Below are positions 6,629 to 12,202 of a stretch of 12,202 nucleotides of DNA, one piece after another (positions within the stretch are counted from its first letter, which is position 1; each line of letters starts with the position of its first letter). Made by a program: the position numbers and the translations under genes. Location: NCBI GenBank assembly GCA_947478975.1, contig CANJYI010000039.1, positions 1-12,202 on the forward strand. The letters are read 5' to 3'. Below the pieces are notes generated by a model that did no database searches, had not been told where the DNA came from, and saw only the letters and a program-made list of their open reading frames with translations. Source of the stretch: Chthoniobacteraceae bacterium. Its GTDB lineage: Bacteria; Verrucomicrobiota; Verrucomicrobiia; Chthoniobacterales; Chthoniobacteraceae.

Positions 6629-8115
6629 CCCGCACGCCCCCCCTTTTGGAGATGCGGGGGATCGCAAAGTCCTTCCCCGGCGTCAAGGCGCTGCGCGGCG
6701 TCGACCTGGAATTGCACGCCGGCGAGGTGCTCGCGCTGCTGGGCGAAAACGGCGCGGGTAAGAGCACGCTCATGCGCATCCTCGGAGGCGCCCACCGCGC
6801 CGACGAGGGGGTCATTCTCCTCGACGGCGCAGAGGTGTGCTTCACCTCGCCGCAGGATTCGCGCGCGGCAGGCATCGCCGTCATCTATCAGGAGTTCAAC
6901 CTCGTCCCCGGCCTGACCGCCGTGGAGAACATTTTTCTCGGCCGGGAGACCACCCGCGCCGGCCTTGTCGACCGGCGCAGCGAACACGAACGCGCCACCG
7001 CACTTTTCCGGCGTCTGGGCGCGGAGGTGGACCTGGAGATTCCGTGCCGGCGACTCACCACGGCCCAGCAGCAGTTGGTGGAAATCGCCAAAGCCCTGGC
7101 CTTCGACGCCCGCATCCTCGTCATGGACGAGCCCAGCGCCGCACTCACCGCCCACGAGGTCGGGCGCCTCTTTGAAATGATCCGGGACCTCAGCGCCCAT
7201 GGAATCAGCATCGTCTACATCAGCCACCGTCTGGACGAGGTCTTCGAGATTACCGACCGCGTGAGCGTGCTGCGCGACGGACGCAACGCCGGAGGAAGGG
7301 CCACCTCCGAGATCACGCGCACCCAAATGATAGAGCTGATGGTCGGCCGCGAACTGACCGAGGAGTTTCCCCGGCGCTCCACCGTCCCCGGAGAAACGCG
7401 TCTCGAGGTCAGCGGCCTGCGCCGCGGCCGTGCCGTGCGCGACGTCTCCTTCAGCGTGCGCCGCGGTGAAATACTGGGTCTCACGGGACTGGTTGGCGCG
7501 GGGCGCACCGAAACCGTCCGACTCCTGTTTGGCGCGGACCCCCGGGAGGCGGGCGAGATCCGGCTCGACGGCAGGCTCCTCGACATCCGCTCTCCTGCCG
7601 ATGCCATCGCCGCCGGAATCGGCCTCCTTACGGAAGACCGGAAGACGCAGGGTCTGGTGCTGGCCCATTCAGTGCGCGAGAACTTCGCACTGCCCAACCT
7701 GGAACGGCTTTCAAACAAGGGCTTCGTAAAGCGGCGCCAAGAGAGCGAGGAGTTTGCCCGCTACGTCGAACAGCTTCAAATCAAGATCCCGGGACAGGAA
7801 CAGCGCGCCGGCAACCTTTCGGGCGGCAACCAGCAGAAGGTCGTCCTCGCCAAGTGGCTTGCGCGCAACTGCGAGATTCTCGTGTTTGACGAGCCCACGC
7901 GCGGGGTTGACGTCGGCGCCAAGTTTGAAATTTACCTCCTCATGAACGCACTCGTCGCCGCGGGTAAGTCCATCATCATGATAAGCTCCGAACTCCCGGA
8001 GGCACTGGGAATGGCCGACCGGATCCTCGTCCTGCACGAGGGCCGCGTCGCTGGTGAGATCTCCGAACCGCGCACCGCCACCCAGGAACAGGTGATGCGG
8101 CTTGCCATCGACTGA
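6625..8115 (+). CDS. Sugar ABC transporter ATP-binding protein with two ATPase domains (RbsA/MglA/FrcA type)
   Basis: Powers sugar import at the inner membrane; 496 residues holding two fused ABC domains, the normal length for this family. Domain 1 has Walker A GENGAGKST (40-48), signature LTTAQQQ instead of the usual LSVAQQQ, and Walker B with D168-E169. Domain 2 has the degenerate Walker A GLVGAGRTE (288-296) with Arg in place of the catalytic-site Lys, as in RbsA and MglA, signature LSGGNQQ (398-404) and Walker B with D422-E423 followed by PTRGVDVG. Only one site is therefore expected to be fully active, as known for carbohydrate-uptake ABC ATPases of this class. The ATG at 6625 overlaps the AroE-like stop, and the protein then begins directly with the first ABC strand; upstream in-frame codons lie inside the dehydrogenase gene. 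Translational coupling ties dehydrogenase and transporter expression together. Confidence 0.95.
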   Translation: MTRTPPLLEMRGIAKSFPGVKALRGVDLELHAGEVLALLGENGAGKSTLMRILGGAHRADEGVILLDGAEVCFTSPQDSRAAGIAVIYQEFNLVPGLTAVENIFLGRETTRAGLVDRRSEHERATALFRRLGAEVDLEIPCRRLTTAQQQLVEIAKALAFDARILVMDEPSAALTAHEVGRLFEMIRDLSAHGISIVYISHRLDEVFEITDRVSVLRDGRNAGGRATSEITRTQMIELMVGRELTEEFPRRSTVPGETRLEVSGLRRGRAVRDVSFSVRRGEILGLTGLVGAGRTETVRLLFGADPREAGEIRLDGRLLDIRSPADAIAAGIGLLTEDRKTQGLVLAHSVRENFALPNLERLSNKGFVKRRQESEEFARYVEQLQIKIPGQEQRAGNLSGGNQQKVVLAKWLARNCEILVFDEPTRGVDVGAKFEIYLLMNALVAAGKSIIMISSELPEALGMADRILVLHEGRVAGEISEPRTATQEQVMRLAID

Positions 8116-8151
8116 GTCCGTCCACTTCCCACGCACGCAGCAGCATTCTTT

Positions 8152-9456
8152 ATGAAACCCGCCCGACTCCTCGCCGACTACGGCATGGTCCTTGTGCTTG
8201 CCCTGCTGTGCGCGCTTTTCAGCGCGCTGACCTTCAGCGACCAGACGCCCACAGGCGATGCCGCGGCCAAGCAGGTCGCGGAGGCGCTTCGCCAGCAATT
8301 CGGCCGGAACCCCCGCGTCCTCATCGCAGTGCGTGACCAACCCGACGACACTGCCTACGGGGCCGCGCTCCAACGCCTGCTGGCCGCGCCCGCCGCGCTC
8401 GTGCGCGGCGAACCCAAGGACGCCCGCGAGGCCCTCGAGCGCCTAAACGCCACGGGCGAACGCCTCGACGCGATCGCGTGCACCCGGGCCACCGGGGAGT
8501 GGCTCGTCTTCTCCGACCTGAAGAAGGACTTCCCAAATCTAGGAGAGCCGCGTCTCGTGACGCCGCGCAGCTACCGCTGGCCCAACTTTCTCAAATCGGA
8601 AAACCTGCTCAACATCGCAAACCAGATCGCGGTGATCGCCATCGTGGCCATCGGCATGTCGATGGTCATCATCACCGGCGGGATCGACCTTTCCGTCGGC
8701 AGCCTGATCGCCCTTTCCGCGGTCCTCACCGCGCGGTTCATCCGTGACTTCGCCGGGGGCACCTTGGCCTCGCCGGCAGGCATGTTCCTGTGCTGTATTG
8801 CCGCCATCCTGCTCTGCGGGGCGGTCGGCTGCTTTTCGGGCGCGATGATCACCCGCTTCGCCATCCCACCGTTTATCGTGACACTGGCCATGATGCTCGT
8901 GGGCAGCGGCCTCGCCTACATCCTCGCAAAGGGACAGTCCATCTACCAGATTCCGGACTCGTTTGTCTGGCTGGGCCGGGGCGCGGATCTTTGGAGCATC
9001 CCCAACGCCGTCCTGCTCATGGCAGTGCTCTATGGTCTTGCCCACATTCTCATGAGCCGAATGAAGCTCGGCCGCCACCTGTACGCGGTCGGCGGCAACA
9101 GCGAAGCCGCCCGCCTTTCGGGCGTACCGGTGAAACGCGTCCTGCTGTTTGCCTACACCGCGAGCGCCGCACTCGCGGGCCTCGGCGGCGTGGTGATGGC
9201 GTCCCAACTCAAGAGCGGTTCGCCCACCTACGGGGGCATGTACGAACTCTACGTCATCGCCGCCGTGGTGGTCGGCGGCACCAGCCTTACCGGCGGCGAG
9301 GGCCGGATTTTCGGCACTCTGGCCGGCGCGTTCACCATTGCTGTGATCCAAAACGGAATGAACCTCACCAACGTCGAAAGCTACACCCAGAAGGTTGTCC
9401 TCGGGCTGGTGATCCTCGGCGCCGTGCTTGTGGACAAGGCCCGCCAAGCCCGCTGA
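8152..9456 (+). CDS. Sugar ABC transporter permease (RbsC-like) with long extracytoplasmic insertion after the first membrane segment
   Basis: Inner-membrane channel subunit, 434 residues against about 320 for typical RbsC. A first membrane segment spans about 10-28. A soluble stretch of some 110 residues (about 29-140) follows. The standard permease core begins near 144 with a WPNFLKSENLLNIANQ stretch, then membrane helices, the family hallmark GGIDLSVGS at 176-184, later GGNSEAARLSGV, and GGTSLTGGEG near the C-terminus. The insertion has a G..AA...AEAL start, a hydrophobic VLIAV strand, an A-rich helix, and an LERLNATGERLDAIAC segment. That order mirrors the C-terminal lobe of the binding protein encoded upstream, so it may be a partial binding-protein fold outside the membrane. 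The permease assignment is firm; the nature of the insertion is inferred. Start at 8152, 36 bases after the ATPase, without Shine-Dalgarno. Confidence 0.93.
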   Translation: MKPARLLADYGMVLVLALLCALFSALTFSDQTPTGDAAAKQVAEALRQQFGRNPRVLIAVRDQPDDTAYGAALQRLLAAPAALVRGEPKDAREALERLNATGERLDAIACTRATGEWLVFSDLKKDFPNLGEPRLVTPRSYRWPNFLKSENLLNIANQIAVIAIVAIGMSMVIITGGIDLSVGSLIALSAVLTARFIRDFAGGTLASPAGMFLCCIAAILLCGAVGCFSGAMITRFAIPPFIVTLAMMLVGSGLAYILAKGQSIYQIPDSFVWLGRGADLWSIPNAVLLMAVLYGLAHILMSRMKLGRHLYAVGGNSEAARLSGVPVKRVLLFAYTASAALAGLGGVVMASQLKSGSPTYGGMYELYVIAAVVVGGTSLTGGEGRIFGTLAGAFTIAVIQNGMNLTNVESYTQKVVLGLVILGAVLVDKARQAR

Positions 9457-9458
9457 AT

Positions 9459-10331
9459 ATGTACGCACCACACATCCTTTCCTGCGGCGAGGTCCTCTGG
9501 GACCTATTTCCGGACGGCGCACGCTTTGGCGGCGCGCCGGCTAATTTCGCCTGCCACGCAGCCCTCCTCGGCGCACGCGTCACGATGCTCAGCGCCGTCG
9601 GGTGCGACGCGCGAGGGACGGAGGCCCTTGGTATCCTCGGTGGGTTCAGCATCGACACGTCGCTGATCCGATCCGTTCCAAACGCGCCAACCGGAGCAGT
9701 GGGGGTGTCGGTTGATGCCGAGGGAAAGCCCACCTTTGAAATCCACGCGGACGCAGCCTGGGACCGCATTCATTGGAGCGAGGCGCTCGGACACTCCCTC
9801 GCCGGGGTGGATGCCGTTTATTTCGGCACGCTCGGCCAGCGCAGCAGCGATTCCCGCGCAACCATCCGCCGCGCACTGCTCGAGGCGAAGTCCCGTGGGA
9901 TCCTCCGCGTGCTCGACATCAACTTGCGCCCGCCCTTTTACGACGGGGACCTTCTGCGCGAATCGATAGCGCTGGCCAGCGTGCTCAAGTTCAGCGACGA
10001 GGAGCTCCCGGAGGTGGCGGCCGCCTGCGGGGTGGAGCCCGGACTTGGCCCCGCGGCCACCCTCTGCGCGCTGCGCTCGCGCCTTTCCCTCGACTGCATC
10101 GTCCTGACCCGCGGCGCGGACGGCGCGCTGCTGGTCAGCGAGGCGGGTACGACCGAACAGCCCGGCATCCCAACGGCGGTCGTCGACACGGTTGGGGCGG
10201 GCGACTCTTTCACTGCGGCCTTCGTCCTCGGGCTCCTCCGCAGCGAGCCGTACGCAGCCATCCTCCGGCACGCCTGCGAAACGGCTTCGGCGGTCTGCTC
10301 CCACGCCGGCGCCATCCCGGCCAGCCCGTAG
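9459..10331 (+). CDS. PfkB-family sugar kinase, bacterial fructokinase type
   Basis: ATP-dependent cytoplasmic kinase, 290 residues, that would phosphorylate the imported sugar. The N-terminal part has GEVLWDLFPDG then GGAPANFACHAALLGA, with the two glycines of PfkB signature 1. A PTGAVGV strand and the AWD.I segment typical of bacterial fructokinases follow. Signature 2 is DTVGAGDSFTAAF with GAGDSF at 246-251 and D249 as catalytic base. The start lies 2 bases after the permease stop, which makes co-translation likely; the longer upstream open frame only overlaps the permease gene in another frame. Fructose is the best guess from the subfamily features, and the order binding protein, ATPase, permease, kinase is like FrcBCA-K systems of rhizobia. 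Another ketose or hexose cannot be excluded. It is the last gene of the operon; I see no hairpin terminator after it. Confidence 0.9.
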   Translation: MYAPHILSCGEVLWDLFPDGARFGGAPANFACHAALLGARVTMLSAVGCDARGTEALGILGGFSIDTSLIRSVPNAPTGAVGVSVDAEGKPTFEIHADAAWDRIHWSEALGHSLAGVDAVYFGTLGQRSSDSRATIRRALLEAKSRGILRVLDINLRPPFYDGDLLRESIALASVLKFSDEELPEVAAACGVEPGLGPAATLCALRSRLSLDCIVLTRGADGALLVSEAGTTEQPGIPTAVVDTVGAGDSFTAAFVLGLLRSEPYAAILRHACETASAVCSHAGAIPASP

Positions 10332-10349
10332 TACGGAGCCGCCGAAGCG

Positions 10350-10378
10350 TTGCAAAGCCACACCTCCCACACTAGATT
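10350..10378 (+). promoter_or_regulatory. Candidate sigma-70-like promoter for the downstream gene pair
   Basis: TTGCAA at 10350-10355 and TAGATT at 10373-10378 each match four of six consensus bases and are 17 bases apart. The predicted transcript start falls within a few bases of the TTG codon at 10387, so the message could be leaderless. Motif-based only. Confidence 0.35.
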
Positions 10379-10386
10379 AACGCGGC

Positions 10387-10929
10387 TTGAACACTGAAAC
10401 TCTGGCAAAAAAACTGGGCACTACCGTCCACTTCTCGCCCCTCCTGCGGAAGGCGCGAAGGTTGGGACTGTCACTGCCTAAAGACCTCTGGACGCTGGCG
10501 GTTCAGAGGGGCTGTCGCCACTACTGGCAAGGCGATGAACCGGAGGGGGAGTTGGTGTCGCAAACCATTTTGACCAACGAGGAACTTGCGCTCGCTTTGT
10601 TGAACGGCGCCGGAAACTACAGCCCTCACAGCATTCGCTGTGGAGCCGCGATGCTTGGCGCCGGCGGCAACGATCCTGCGGTCATCGCAAAGCTGGCGAT
10701 CTGGGAACGGTGTGAGGCTGTGGTCCATTTCATTGCAGAATGCGGGCGCAGCTTTGAGCCTCACAACCCCTACTGGACCGAACTACTGCAGCGGCTTCCC
10801 GCGTGTCAGGCCCCCAAGGAAGGCGTGCTGCCGCATCCGACCCGTTTTGTAGCGATGAGCGGCTACGAGCGGGGCGTCGGAAAAAAGATCACCACTCAGT
10901 GGCAGCGTCCCCGGGGAGGCACCGCATGA
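10387..10929 (+). CDS. Uncharacterised protein, first gene of a pair with an NTase-fold protein
   Basis: I do not recognise this 180-residue protein. An in-frame TAA at 10378-10380 limits the start to the TTG at 10387 or something further inside; no in-frame ATG precedes residue 80, and no Shine-Dalgarno is visible. It is predicted cytoplasmic and mostly helical with a basic N-terminal third (KK, RKARR, KDLW, QRGCRHYW), then a segment with many Ala/Leu residues and an ERCEAVVHFIAECG helix, and a basic Arg/Gly-rich tail. No membrane segments, signal peptide or catalytic motif are evident. GC is near 52% in a counted line, below the sugar operon. Its stop overlaps the next ATG (ATGA), so the two proteins are probably made in step. 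By analogy with other NTase-fold pairs it could be a partner or toxin/antitoxin component; that is a guess from context, not from sequence motifs. Confidence 0.65.
   Translation: MNTETLAKKLGTTVHFSPLLRKARRLGLSLPKDLWTLAVQRGCRHYWQGDEPEGELVSQTILTNEELALALLNGAGNYSPHSIRCGAAMLGAGGNDPAVIAKLAIWERCEAVVHFIAECGRSFEPHNPYWTELLQRLPACQAPKEGVLPHPTRFVAMSGYERGVGKKITTQWQRPRGGTA
10915..10919 (+). promoter_or_regulatory. Strong Shine-Dalgarno (GGAGG) deciding the NTase-like gene start
   Basis: GGAGG lies six bases before the ATG at 10926, in the last codons of the preceding gene. It decides against the longer in-frame start at 10803. It is also notable because the sugar operon genes lack such sites. Confidence 0.75.
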
Positions 10930-11498
10930 CGAACGCCGAAATTATTGCGACGACGTTGGATGGCCTTTTGGATCACGAGGTGAGTCTTGTCGTTTACGGC
11001 CGGGCAGCGCTGGCCCTCGGGTTTGAACACGTTTCGGATGCCGTCGGCAGGTCGTTGGACCTAGATGTCATCCTGCGGTTTTCAGACGCCGCCAGCATCG
11101 AGGGGGATGATCAATTCTGGTCCGCGCAGCAGCAGTTGAACCAAACTCTGGAAAGCAGCGGCCTGTATCTAACCCACATTTTTCAAGAGGACCAAGTGTT
11201 CCTCCGCCCCGATTGGGCGAAGCACATCAAACCAGTTTTACGGCCCACCACGCGCTGGCTAAGGTTGTTCAGGCCGGACACCGTCGACTTGATCCTCACC
11301 AAAATGATGCGTGGAGAGGATGCTCAAGACATGGAGGACATTCAATTCCTGGTCGAATCCGAGGACCTTACACCGGAGGCCATGGAACCAGCGTTTGCTG
11401 CAGTAAGAATCCCCGATGTGGAAGAATTACGGCAGACTTTCCAGCGGGCGCTGGGCCCTGTGCGCCGGATTTTGGCAGGGAGGTTCAGCGGCGGCTAA
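10926..11498 (+). CDS. Nucleotidyltransferase-fold protein, DUF6036/AbiEii-like
   Basis: A 190-residue cytoplasmic protein of the nucleotidyltransferase superfamily. The N-terminal half has a short helix, a VVYGRAALAL segment (22-31) where family members show GGxAL, and an acidic metal-site motif D45-L46-D47 (SLDLDVIL). The C-terminal half carries the block seen in DUF6036 and AbiEii relatives: PDTVDLILTKMMRG (117-130) with K126, followed by D135 and D138 in QDMEDI, then a helical tail. In known relatives such proteins act in toxin-antitoxin or phage-defence pairs by nucleotidylating targets, or serve as antitoxins. The second Gly/Ser of the usual hG[GS] motif is Arg26 here, so activity may be altered. 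It is coupled to the unknown gene before it by an ATGA overlap and a good GGAGG site. The family call is moderately sure; the biological role is not known. Confidence 0.7.
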   Translation: MTNAEIIATTLDGLLDHEVSLVVYGRAALALGFEHVSDAVGRSLDLDVILRFSDAASIEGDDQFWSAQQQLNQTLESSGLYLTHIFQEDQVFLRPDWAKHIKPVLRPTTRWLRLFRPDTVDLILTKMMRGEDAQDMEDIQFLVESEDLTPEAMEPAFAAVRIPDVEELRQTFQRALGPVRRILAGRFSGG

Positions 11499-11739
11499 CC
11501 GTCCACTGCGACTGACCTGTGCTGCCCGGAAACGTGCACTCCGCTCGGCCGCGACAGACTTTTTCACGTTGGGGTAAAGACAGCCCCCATACGGGGCGTC
11601 AGATTTGGCGTAAGTACGCGCAGGTTATTTGAGGAATGCGCGACACTTGCGAGGACCGGCCTGAACGCGGATGTAGATGAGCGGTTGAAAGTGGGGTGGA
11701 AAAACGGGCGCAAGTGGTGCTGCTTGGCGCTGAACCTTT

Positions 11740-11760
11740 TTCTTTTTTCGGACAAAAGAA
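11740..11760. repeat. A/T-rich 7-bp inverted repeat
   Basis: TTCTTTT at 11740-11746 and AAAAGAA at 11754-11760 flank a 7-base loop, within a T-rich run on the plus strand. It is too weak in GC for a classical intrinsic terminator and is about 240 bases beyond the nearest stop codon. Confidence 0.4.
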
Positions 11761-11763
11761 CGA

Positions 11764-11840
11764 GATCCGGATCGAAGGGGTGAGGAAAAGCCGCCCCCAA
11801 ACCTGAAAAAACCCCCGCCTTCAAGTCCGCCGGATCCGGC
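11764..11840. repeat. Two perfect GGATCC/CCGGATC-type palindromes
   Basis: GATCCGGATC at 11764-11773 is a perfect 10-bp palindrome, and GCCGGATCCGGC at 11829-11840 a perfect 12-bp palindrome sharing the CCGGATC core. They lie 55 bases apart. They could be protein-binding sites or parts of a repeat; nothing else identifies them. Confidence 0.4.
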
Positions 11841-11977
11841 CAGTTTCATCTCGGCTCTTGCAGACGCTTGGTGCACGGGATTCCCGCAGCATACCGGCCA
11901 TAAAGATAACAGAAGGCTCCTCGGTGTTTTCGGTGGGTACTTTTCTACTCGCTCCGGAGAGAGCGGGCAGTCAGCCA

Positions 11978-12052
11978 CAGATGGCTCAGATTTCCGCAGA
12001 TGTTTTTATAGTTTCCACTCCGCTGTCTGCGGGCGATCTAGGAGATCTGCGG
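11978..12052. repeat. CAGAT direct-repeat cluster with distal inverted copy
   Basis: CAGAT occurs at 11978-11982, 11987-11991 and 11997-12001, at spacings of 9 and 10 bases. The last copy, as CCGCAGAT (11994-12001), is inverted as ATCTGCGG at 12045-12052, and TCTGCGG also occurs at 12026-12032, twenty bases from the other copy. Similar CACAGAT...CAGATTT strings are, from memory, frequent intergenic repeats in Verrucomicrobiota and some other phyla; this is not verified here. Confidence 0.5.
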
Positions 12053-12083
12053 CTCGGAACCCAAAGCAGCCAGGGGTTCACAT

Positions 12084-12198
12084 AGCGAGAGGGGCGCTCT
12101 CGCTCCCGGAGGGGGCGAAGAGAGCTAGCCGGGTGGCAGCGAGGCTTTGCGAGCGCCCCCGGTCCCTTCCAACGAGAGCGACGGCCCCGGCGGGGCCG
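12084..12198. repeat. GC-rich hairpin cluster at the right edge (REP-like or structured RNA candidate)
   Basis: AGCGAGAG (12084-12091) and CTCTCGCT (12097-12104) form a perfect 8-bp stem with a 5-base loop. Competing long-range pairs exist: GGGGCGCTC (12091-12099) with GAGCGCCCC (12151-12159), GGGGGCG (12111-12117) with CGCCCCC (12154-12160), and CTCGCT (12099-12104) with AGCGAG (12138-12143). A last stem, CGGCCCC at 12182-12188 with GGGGCCG at 12192-12198, closes the cluster. The element may continue beyond the window. Confidence 0.5.
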
Positions 12199-12202
12199 GA
12201 GA

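Larger units (their letters stand above)
11499..12202. other. Intergenic region without a convincing gene, rich in palindromes and repeats
   Basis: About 700 bases follow the NTase-like gene. Open frames here (minus strand 11564-11824 and 11625-11978; plus strand 11858-12085) have low-complexity or unlikely compositions, no ribosome binding sites and no recognisable domains. The region instead holds a small GCCCC/GGGGC hairpin at 11583-11597, an A/T hairpin, GATCCGGATC-type palindromes, a CAGAT repeat cluster and a GC-rich hairpin cluster up to the window end. It may be a set of dispersed repeats or the remains of mobile DNA. Confidence 0.6.

Noticed and set aside
6382..7668. 428-codon minus-strand open frame opposite the dehydrogenase and ATPase genes
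   Set aside because: Shadow frame; the plus strand carries well-conserved AroE-like and ABC motifs and the antisense product has none.
8790..9458. Long plus-strand extension upstream of the kinase start
   Set aside because: It overlaps the permease in another frame and its Arg/Pro/His-rich composition is not protein-like; the kinase family begins at 9459.
8539..9522. 327-codon minus-strand open frame opposite the permease gene
   Set aside because: Charged, His/Gly/Asp-rich product with no domain, an artefact of third-position GC in the permease gene.
11520..11600. Intrinsic terminator after the NTase-like gene
   Set aside because: A CTTTTT run occurs at about 11559-11564 but no stem of useful length directly precedes it.
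11625..11978. 117-codon minus-strand frame in the right intergenic region
   Set aside because: No ribosome binding site, low-complexity Phe/Gly and Lys runs produced by the T-rich and palindromic DNA, and no recognisable domain.
11858..12085. 75-codon plus-strand frame over the CAGAT repeats
   Set aside because: It translates repeat DNA; such frames arise from intergenic repeats and I see no start signal or domain.
12084..12198. CRISPR array or tRNA
   Set aside because: The repeated words are short, inverted and irregularly spaced with no equal spacers; no cloverleaf or anticodon arm can be drawn.

Overview
This is a roughly 12.2 kb piece of a GC-rich, Gram-negative-type bacterial chromosome. 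It carries lipopolysaccharide-type heptose genes, a lipoprotein sugar-binding protein and a secreted enzyme with a signal peptide. Several traits remind me of Verrucomicrobiota (Opitutales-like) or Planctomycetota: an AroE-like dehydrogenase inside a sugar ABC-transporter operon, a permease with a long extra N-terminal domain, near absence of Shine-Dalgarno sequences in that operon, and an intergenic CAGAT-type repeat. The taxonomic guess comes from memory of such genomes and was not tested.

Layout. (1) Positions 3-2120, plus strand: a surface-polysaccharide block with the 3' end of a glycosyltransferase-like gene, then a GmhB-type heptose bisphosphate phosphatase and a sugar-1-phosphate nucleotidyltransferase (HddC-like) joined by an ATGA overlap. 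GC is near 50% in a line I counted, clearly below the next block. (2) 2121-2236: a convergent intergenic gap with a possible terminator hairpin. (3) 2237-3364, minus strand: a GntR/LacI hybrid regulator, divergent from the sugar operon across a 112-base gap that holds operator-like inverted repeats. (4) 3477-10331, plus strand: a tight six-gene operon, about two thirds GC in a counted line. In order: a secreted mutarotase-like protein, a lipoprotein sugar-binding protein, a divergent shikimate-dehydrogenase-like enzyme, a double ABC ATPase, a permease with an unusual extracytoplasmic domain, and a PfkB/fructokinase-type kinase. (5) 10387-11498, plus strand: two overlapping genes, an unrecognised protein and a DUF6036/AbiEii-like nucleotidyltransferase-fold protein, possibly a toxin-antitoxin-like or defence pair. 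(6) 11499-12202: about 700 bases without a convincing gene but rich in palindromes, CAGAT repeats and GC-rich hairpins.

How it fits together. Block 4 reads as an inducible import and activation route for a monosaccharide. The binding protein captures the sugar, the ATPase and permease import it, the kinase phosphorylates it, the secreted mutarotase-like protein may set the anomeric form outside, and the hybrid regulator senses the sugar or a derivative. The set resembles fructose systems of the FrcBCA-K kind. The AroE-like gene, which keeps its catalytic Lys/Asp pair but lacks the Ser-x-Ser substrate motif, suggests an extra NADP-linked oxidoreduction step or a polyol/cyclitol substrate.

The most novel elements are the AroE-like enzyme locked into a transporter operon, the roughly 110-residue domain inserted in the permease, which resembles a lobe of a periplasmic binding protein, and the NTase-fold gene pair downstream.
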